Assembly (NCBI GenBank): GCA_045114175.1
Contig: JBGUJZ010000044.1
Coordinates: 1-10,090, forward strand
Source of the DNA: Cacconaster sp045114175
GTDB taxonomy: Bacteria; Bacteroidota; Bacteroidia; Bacteroidales; UBA932
Length of the DNA: 10,090 nucleotides
Reading direction: 5' to 3'
Position numbers and translations under genes: made by a program. Shown one piece after another: positions 6,811 through 10,090 of the stretch. The notes beneath the pieces are model-generated. The model was not told where the DNA came from and searched no databases. It worked only from the letters and a program-made list of their open reading frames with translations. The first letter of the stretch is position 1; the number at the start of each line of letters is the position of its first letter.

Positions 6811-6838
6811 AATAAATTGGTACAAATAAATTCGTACA
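6811..6838. repeat. Tandem 14-bp direct repeat in the recF promoter
   Basis: Two directly abutting 14-bp copies, AATAAATTGGTACA (6811-6824) and AATAAATTCGTACA (6825-6838), differ at one base. The second copy runs into the recF -7 box, and the first carries the candidate -33 TTGG. It could be an operator with two sites or a slippage duplication. Confidence 0.85.
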
Positions 6839-6842
6839 TTTG
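6817..6842 (+). promoter_or_regulatory. Bacteroidetes-type promoter for recF-DUF721-pdxB
   Basis: TACATTTG (6835-6842) is an exact match to the Bacteroidetes -7 consensus TAnnTTTG. The nearest -33-like element is TTGG at 6817-6820, with a spacing of about 15 bases that is shorter than the usual 19 or so. Transcription starting near 6849 would leave only about a dozen untranslated bases before the ATG at 6861. Confidence 0.6.
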
Positions 6843-6860
6843 CGAAGCAATAGTCTCTGT

Positions 6861-7952
6861 ATGCACCTGGAAAAGATTCTTCTTCACGACTTCCGCAACA
6901 TAGCCGACGCGCAGCTCTCCTTTTCGCCCGGAATCAACTGCATTTCGGGCAGCAACGGGGCGGGCAAAACCAACCTGCTGGACGCCGTCTATTACCTCTC
7001 CATGACCAAGAGCCATTTTTCCGCTTCGGACCAATACCTGATCCGTCACGGATGCGAGGAGGCGGTGGTGGCCGGCACCTACCGGATGGACAACGGATGC
7101 GAGGAGAAGGTTTCCGTTTCACTGCGGAAAGGGGAGAAGACGGTGCGTCGGGGCGAGAAGCCCTACCAACGGCTTTCAGACCACATTGGCCTGATTCCGG
7201 TCGTGGTGGTTTCGCCGGCTGATTCCGCGCTGGTCAACGATTCGGGTGACGAGCGTCGCAAGTATTTGAATTTCATTCTTTCCCAGATAGATAAGGCCTA
7301 CCTGTCGCACATTCAGCAGTACAATCAGCTGCTGCTGCGCCGCAACAGGTTGCTGCACGATGGCGTGGATTCCGAACTGCTGCTGGAGACCATCTCGGAG
7401 CAGATGGCGCCCCATGCGCAGTACATCTTTGAAGCGCGCCGGAATCTCTGCGAACAGCTGTTGCCCATCACACAGGAGCTTTACAACCGACTTTGTGGTG
7501 GCTCCGAGGAGGTTTCCATGGAGTTCCGTTCGCATCTCTCGGCCCACTCCTTCACCGAGTTGATGGCCCTCAATGCGGAAAAAGACCACGCATTGGGCTT
7601 CACCTTGGGCGGTGTCCAGCGGGACGAACTCCATTTCCGGCTGGACGGCCATCCGCTCCGCAAATGCGGCTCCCAGGGACAGCAGAAGACCTTCCTGCTC
7701 TCGCTCAAGCTCGCCCAGATGCAGTTTATGCGCGAGCGTTACCGGCTGAATCCCATCCTCCTGCTGGACGATGTCTTCGACAAACTGGATACCAACCGTG
7801 TGGAGCTCTTGCTCTCGCTGACCGCCTCCAGCGATTTTGGCCAGATTTTCCTCACGGACAGCAACAAAGTCCGCGTGGAGGGAATCGTGAATCGTTTCAA
7901 GGCCGACTGCGCTTTCTTTACAGTGGAGGGAGGCCGCTACGAAACCCGCTGA
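6861..7952 (+). CDS. recF: DNA replication and repair protein RecF
   Basis: A 363-residue SMC/ABC-type ATPase of normal RecF length. It loads RecA at gapped DNA with RecO and RecR in the cytoplasm. The Walker A motif GSNGAGKT is at 30-37, the ABC signature region GSQGQQKT at 270-277, and the Walker B motif ILLLDDVFDKLD at 299-310. The N-terminal MHLEKILLHDFRNIADAQL is the typical RecF opening strand and places the start at the ATG. A TTG at 6840 in the same frame lies inside the promoter -7 box and would add seven non-conserved residues, so it was not used. The DUF721 gene begins 2 bases after the recF stop codon. No dnaA, dnaN or gyrB is in view, so recF stands apart from the classical dnaA-dnaN-recF origin cluster. 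Confidence 0.96.
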   Translation: MHLEKILLHDFRNIADAQLSFSPGINCISGSNGAGKTNLLDAVYYLSMTKSHFSASDQYLIRHGCEEAVVAGTYRMDNGCEEKVSVSLRKGEKTVRRGEKPYQRLSDHIGLIPVVVVSPADSALVNDSGDERRKYLNFILSQIDKAYLSHIQQYNQLLLRRNRLLHDGVDSELLLETISEQMAPHAQYIFEARRNLCEQLLPITQELYNRLCGGSEEVSMEFRSHLSAHSFTELMALNAEKDHALGFTLGGVQRDELHFRLDGHPLRKCGSQGQQKTFLLSLKLAQMQFMRERYRLNPILLLDDVFDKLDTNRVELLLSLTASSDFGQIFLTDSNKVRVEGIVNRFKADCAFFTVEGGRYETR

Positions 7953-7954
7953 TT

Positions 7955-8266
7955 ATGAAACGGCAGAATCTGGTGCTCATCGGCGATCTGGTGCGCGAAT
8001 TCGTGGCGCAGAAACCCCTGGACGAGGGATTGCTGCGTTGCCGCATCTTCGATGCCTGGGATGCCGTCGTGGCCGAACGCACCGGTAACTCCCCGGAAGC
8101 GGCCGCCGCCCTGACGCTCCGCAAGTTTTATAAAGATCGCACGCTGACCTGCAAGATGGCTTCATCCATGGTCCGCATGCATTTCCAGATGCAGATGGAG
8201 CAGTTGCTGCCGCAGCTTAACGCCCTTCTGCCCGAACCCGTCGTGGACAAAATTGTCCTTCAGTAA
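7955..8266 (+). CDS. DUF721 domain protein (DciA-like)
   Basis: A 103-residue basic protein that is nearly all one DUF721 domain. An N-terminal helix (about 5-20) is followed by FDAWDAVVAERTGNS, where the W plus V/G pattern is the family hallmark, and then LTLRKFYKDRTLTCKMASS, a strand-rich stretch matching the usual LYVEVASSAW-like core. A closing helix (about 72-95) carries QMEQLLPQLNALL. DUF721 includes DciA, which interacts with the replicative helicase DnaB in bacteria that lack DnaC or DnaI. In Bacteroidetes and actinobacteria this family often follows recF, as here, with only 2 bases between the genes. The helicase-loading role is inferred from the family. The ATG at 7955 is chosen because the frame upstream runs through recF out of register. 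Confidence 0.85.
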   Translation: MKRQNLVLIGDLVREFVAQKPLDEGLLRCRIFDAWDAVVAERTGNSPEAAAALTLRKFYKDRTLTCKMASSMVRMHFQMQMEQLLPQLNALLPEPVVDKIVLQ

Positions 8267-8278
8267 ATAACCTGTCCT

Positions 8279-9304
8279 ATGCTGAAACCCGTCAATGTCA
8301 TTGTCGATCGCGACATTCCCTACATCTCCGGTGTGTTGGAGCCCTTTGCCACTGTCCGTTACCTGACAGGCAGCGAAATCCGCCGTTCCGATCTGCACGA
8401 CGCTTCCGCGCTGCTGGTGCGGAGCCGAACCCATTGTGATGAAGCACTGTTGGAGGATTCTCCGGTTGAGTTTATCGGCACCGCTACGGTGGGGACTGAC
8501 CATATCGACTTTGACTTCTGTGACGAACGCGGCATCGAGACGGCCTCCGCACCGGGCTGCAATGCCGGCGGCGTGGTGCAGCATTTCTTCACCTCGCTCT
8601 ACGCGGTGGCGCAGCGAAAGGGTATTCCGCTGGAGGGCAAGACATTGGGCGTGATCGGTGTAGGCCATGTGGGAAGCCGGGTGGCCGATCTGGCCGAGCA
8701 GCTCGGATTTCGTGTGCTGCGCAACGACCCGCCGCGCGAAGCGCTGGAAAAGCGTGAGCCCGGCTATTTCTGCCCGCTGCAGCAGCTACTGGCCGAATCG
8801 GATATCGTGACCATCCATATTCCGCTGGAATACAACCTGAACTTTGCGGGTGTGCGGTTCTTTGACGCCCTCAAACCTGGCGCGCTCTTCTTCAACGCTT
8901 CTCGCGGGGAGGTAGTGGTGGAAGAGGCTTTGCTGGCCGTGCGTGAGAAGCTCTCCGCCATCGTGCTGGATGTCTGGCGTAACGAGCCGGCCATCAATCC
9001 CGCCCTGCTGGCTGCGGCTGATATTGCCACGCCGCACATTGCGGGGTATTCCCAGCAGGGAAAAATCAACGGTACGGTGGCCGTGGTGCGCGCTTTCGGG
9101 CGCCACTTCGGAATAGAGGCGCTGAAGGAATTCTCACTGCCCACCCAGGTGCAGCCGCTCGATTTCGCACAAAAAAATCAGGAGCAGATCTGCGAAATGC
9201 TCCTGAAACGTTATGATATCTGGGCGGATGATGCCGCTTTGCGGGCCGATCCTTCGCGGTTCGAGCAGCTGCGTGCCGACTACGATTACCGCGTGGAATT
9301 CTGA
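8279..9304 (+). CDS. pdxB: Erythronate-4-phosphate dehydrogenase (PLP biosynthesis)
   Basis: A 341-residue D-2-hydroxyacid dehydrogenase. It oxidises 4-phospho-D-erythronate to 2-oxo-3-hydroxy-4-phosphobutanoate, step two of the DXP-dependent pyridoxal phosphate pathway. The opening with VIVDRDIPYISGVLEPFA is specific to PdxB. Substrate-side motifs are ATVGTDHIDFDF (69-80) and APGCNAGGV (91-99). The Rossmann dinucleotide site is GVIGVGHVGSRVA (124-136). The catalytic triad of the family is present: Arg209 in NASRGE, Glu236 in RNEP, and His253 in TPHIAGYS. It is shorter than the E. coli protein (about 378), having a reduced C-terminal dimerisation region as is usual in Bacteroidetes. It starts 12 bases after the DUF721 gene, so it probably shares the recF promoter. 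Its last codons overlap the 3' end of pssA on the other strand, and no intrinsic terminator follows. Confidence 0.94.
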   Translation: MLKPVNVIVDRDIPYISGVLEPFATVRYLTGSEIRRSDLHDASALLVRSRTHCDEALLEDSPVEFIGTATVGTDHIDFDFCDERGIETASAPGCNAGGVVQHFFTSLYAVAQRKGIPLEGKTLGVIGVGHVGSRVADLAEQLGFRVLRNDPPREALEKREPGYFCPLQQLLAESDIVTIHIPLEYNLNFAGVRFFDALKPGALFFNASRGEVVVEEALLAVREKLSAIVLDVWRNEPAINPALLAAADIATPHIAGYSQQGKINGTVAVVRAFGRHFGIEALKEFSLPTQVQPLDFAQKNQEQICEMLLKRYDIWADDAALRADPSRFEQLRADYDYRVEF

Positions 9305-10062
9305 TCGCCGCGCGGCGCCACGAGATTCATCAATACATAGAGTGTAAAGGCCAGCAAAAGGCCCAGCGGCACTACGGTCAACAACCAACCTGCAGCATTC
9401 AGCGCAGTGTTGCCGAGGCCCCGCAGGATGGTCAGCGTGAAGAGGATGGCGAGCGTCAGCGCAAAGAAGAGGCTCTCTTTGGGGAATACCTTGAAGTTCA
9501 GCTTCTTATGCTTCATGGAGAACATCGGGATCCGGCTGATCATCAGCACGGCCAGCAGGGCCGCCAGCACCGGGATGAACCAGCAGCTGTCCATAAGGCG
9601 CAGCACCAGCGTATCGGTCTGCGTGCGGGCACACACCGAGGCATAGGCGGCGGCCGAAGCGGCAATCATCGCGGCGCCGGGGACGGGAAGCCCCTTGAAA
9701 TCGACCGTCTGTTCCGGATCGGTATTGAAGCGGGCCAGCCGAAGTGCCGCAAAGAGCACAAGGAGCAGCGCGCAGTAAGCGAAGGCGCTGTAGGTGTGGC
9801 CGGCGTAGAGATACCAGTGGAAGAGCATCAGGGCGGGGGCGAGACCGAAGCTCACCAGGTCGCTGAGCGAATCCAACTCCTTGCCGAGCGGCGAGACCGC
9901 CTTCAGCAGCCGGGCCGCAAAGCCGTCCAGGAAATCAAAGCAGGCTGCTGCCAGGATGAAGATCCAGGCGGGGATATATTGGCCCATCATGGCCAGGGCG
10001 CACGCCAGCGACCCGCAGAGCAGGTTCATCAGCGTAACGCAGTCGGGGATGTACTTTTTCAT
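9286..10062 (-). CDS. pssA: CDP-diacylglycerol--serine O-phosphatidyltransferase
   Basis: A 258-residue polytopic membrane enzyme with about seven to eight hydrophobic segments. It makes phosphatidylserine from CDP-diacylglycerol and serine at the inner membrane, the precursor of phosphatidylethanolamine. The CDP-alcohol phosphotransferase signature DG-x2-AR-x8-G-x3-D-x3-D is complete at 46-68 (Asp46, Gly47, Ala50, Arg51, Gly60, Asp64, Asp68). The N-terminal KKYIPDCVTLMNLLCG and the RLARFN and FKGLPVPGAA segments (108-131) are typical of type II bacterial PssA proteins in Bacteroidetes. The ATG at 10062 gives the conserved N-terminus, although the frame stays open to the window edge. Another frame ends in a TGA overlapping this ATG (ATGA), so an upstream gene such as psd could end there, but the few residues visible are not recognisable. 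The 3' end overlaps pdxB tail to tail by 19 bases. Confidence 0.94.
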   Translation of the reverse strand: MKKYIPDCVTLMNLLCGSLACALAMMGQYIPAWIFILAAACFDFLDGFAARLLKAVSPLGKELDSLSDLVSFGLAPALMLFHWYLYAGHTYSAFAYCALLLVLFAALRLARFNTDPEQTVDFKGLPVPGAAMIAASAAAYASVCARTQTDTLVLRLMDSCWFIPVLAALLAVLMISRIPMFSMKHKKLNFKVFPKESLFFALTLAILFTLTILRGLGNTALNAAGWLLTVVPLGLLLAFTLYVLMNLVAPRGDQNSTR

Positions 10063-10090
10063 GTAAAAAACAGGCGGGCCGTTGGGGACC

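Noticed and set aside
6840..6860. TTG start for recF at 6840
   Set aside because: It lies within the TACATTTG promoter box and would add seven residues not seen in RecF N-termini; the ATG at 6861 begins the conserved sequence.
9306..9317. GC palindrome as a terminator for pdxB
   Set aside because: It is a perfect palindrome without loop bases and without a following T tract, and it encodes part of the PssA C-terminus.
10059..10090. C-terminal fragment of an upstream minus-strand gene (possibly psd) ending in TGA that overlaps the pssA start
   Set aside because: The ATGA overlap is suggestive, but only nine codons are visible and they match no ending I recognise; a second frame, that of pssA itself, is also open to the edge.

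Overview
The window reads as a Bacteroidota chromosome segment, most likely order Bacteroidales, perhaps an Alistipes-like or related moderately GC-rich lineage (the genus is inference). The signs are -7 boxes of the Bacteroidetes type TAnnTTTG/TAnnTTCG, AT-rich leaders without clear Shine-Dalgarno sites, a V-type ATPase operon with a DUF2764 gene after subunit E, and the Bacteroidales form of the sodium-pumping methylmalonyl-CoA decarboxylase cluster. Coding density is very high: no gap exceeds about 125 bases, and I see no tRNA, rRNA, insertion sequence, CRISPR array or phage gene.

Minus strand, right to left from 6738 to 754: seven tightly spaced genes form one probable transcription unit. 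They encode a membrane-anchored TPR protein, a YebC/PmpR-family protein, methylmalonyl-CoA epimerase, and the four parts of a biotin-dependent decarboxylase: carboxyltransferase, a gamma/delta-type anchor fused to a periplasmic lamin-tail domain, biotin carrier protein, and the Na+-pump beta subunit. A Bacteroidetes-type promoter lies at 6780-6809 and a strong hairpin terminator at 705-736. In the succinate-propionate pathway the epimerase makes (S)-methylmalonyl-CoA, the carboxyltransferase moves CO2 onto carrier biotin, and the beta subunit releases CO2 while exporting Na+. Past the terminator, still on the minus strand, a V-type ATPase operon begins (subunit E, then the first 13 codons of a DUF2764 gene).

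Plus strand, 6861 to 9304: recF, a DUF721 (DciA-like) gene and pdxB are packed nearly end to end. They leave divergently from the TPR-yebC-mmd unit across a 122-base region that holds promoters for both directions and an exact-length 14-bp tandem repeat. At the right end pssA (phosphatidylserine synthase) lies on the minus strand and overlaps the 3' end of pdxB by 19 bases.

I do not see an undescribed defence or mobile system here; this is mostly housekeeping and energy metabolism. The points most worth a second look are the lamin-tail/OadG fusion, the tandem repeat built into the recF promoter, the linkage of YebC and a TPR membrane protein to the sodium pump, and the adjacency of a Na+ pump and a rotary ATPase.
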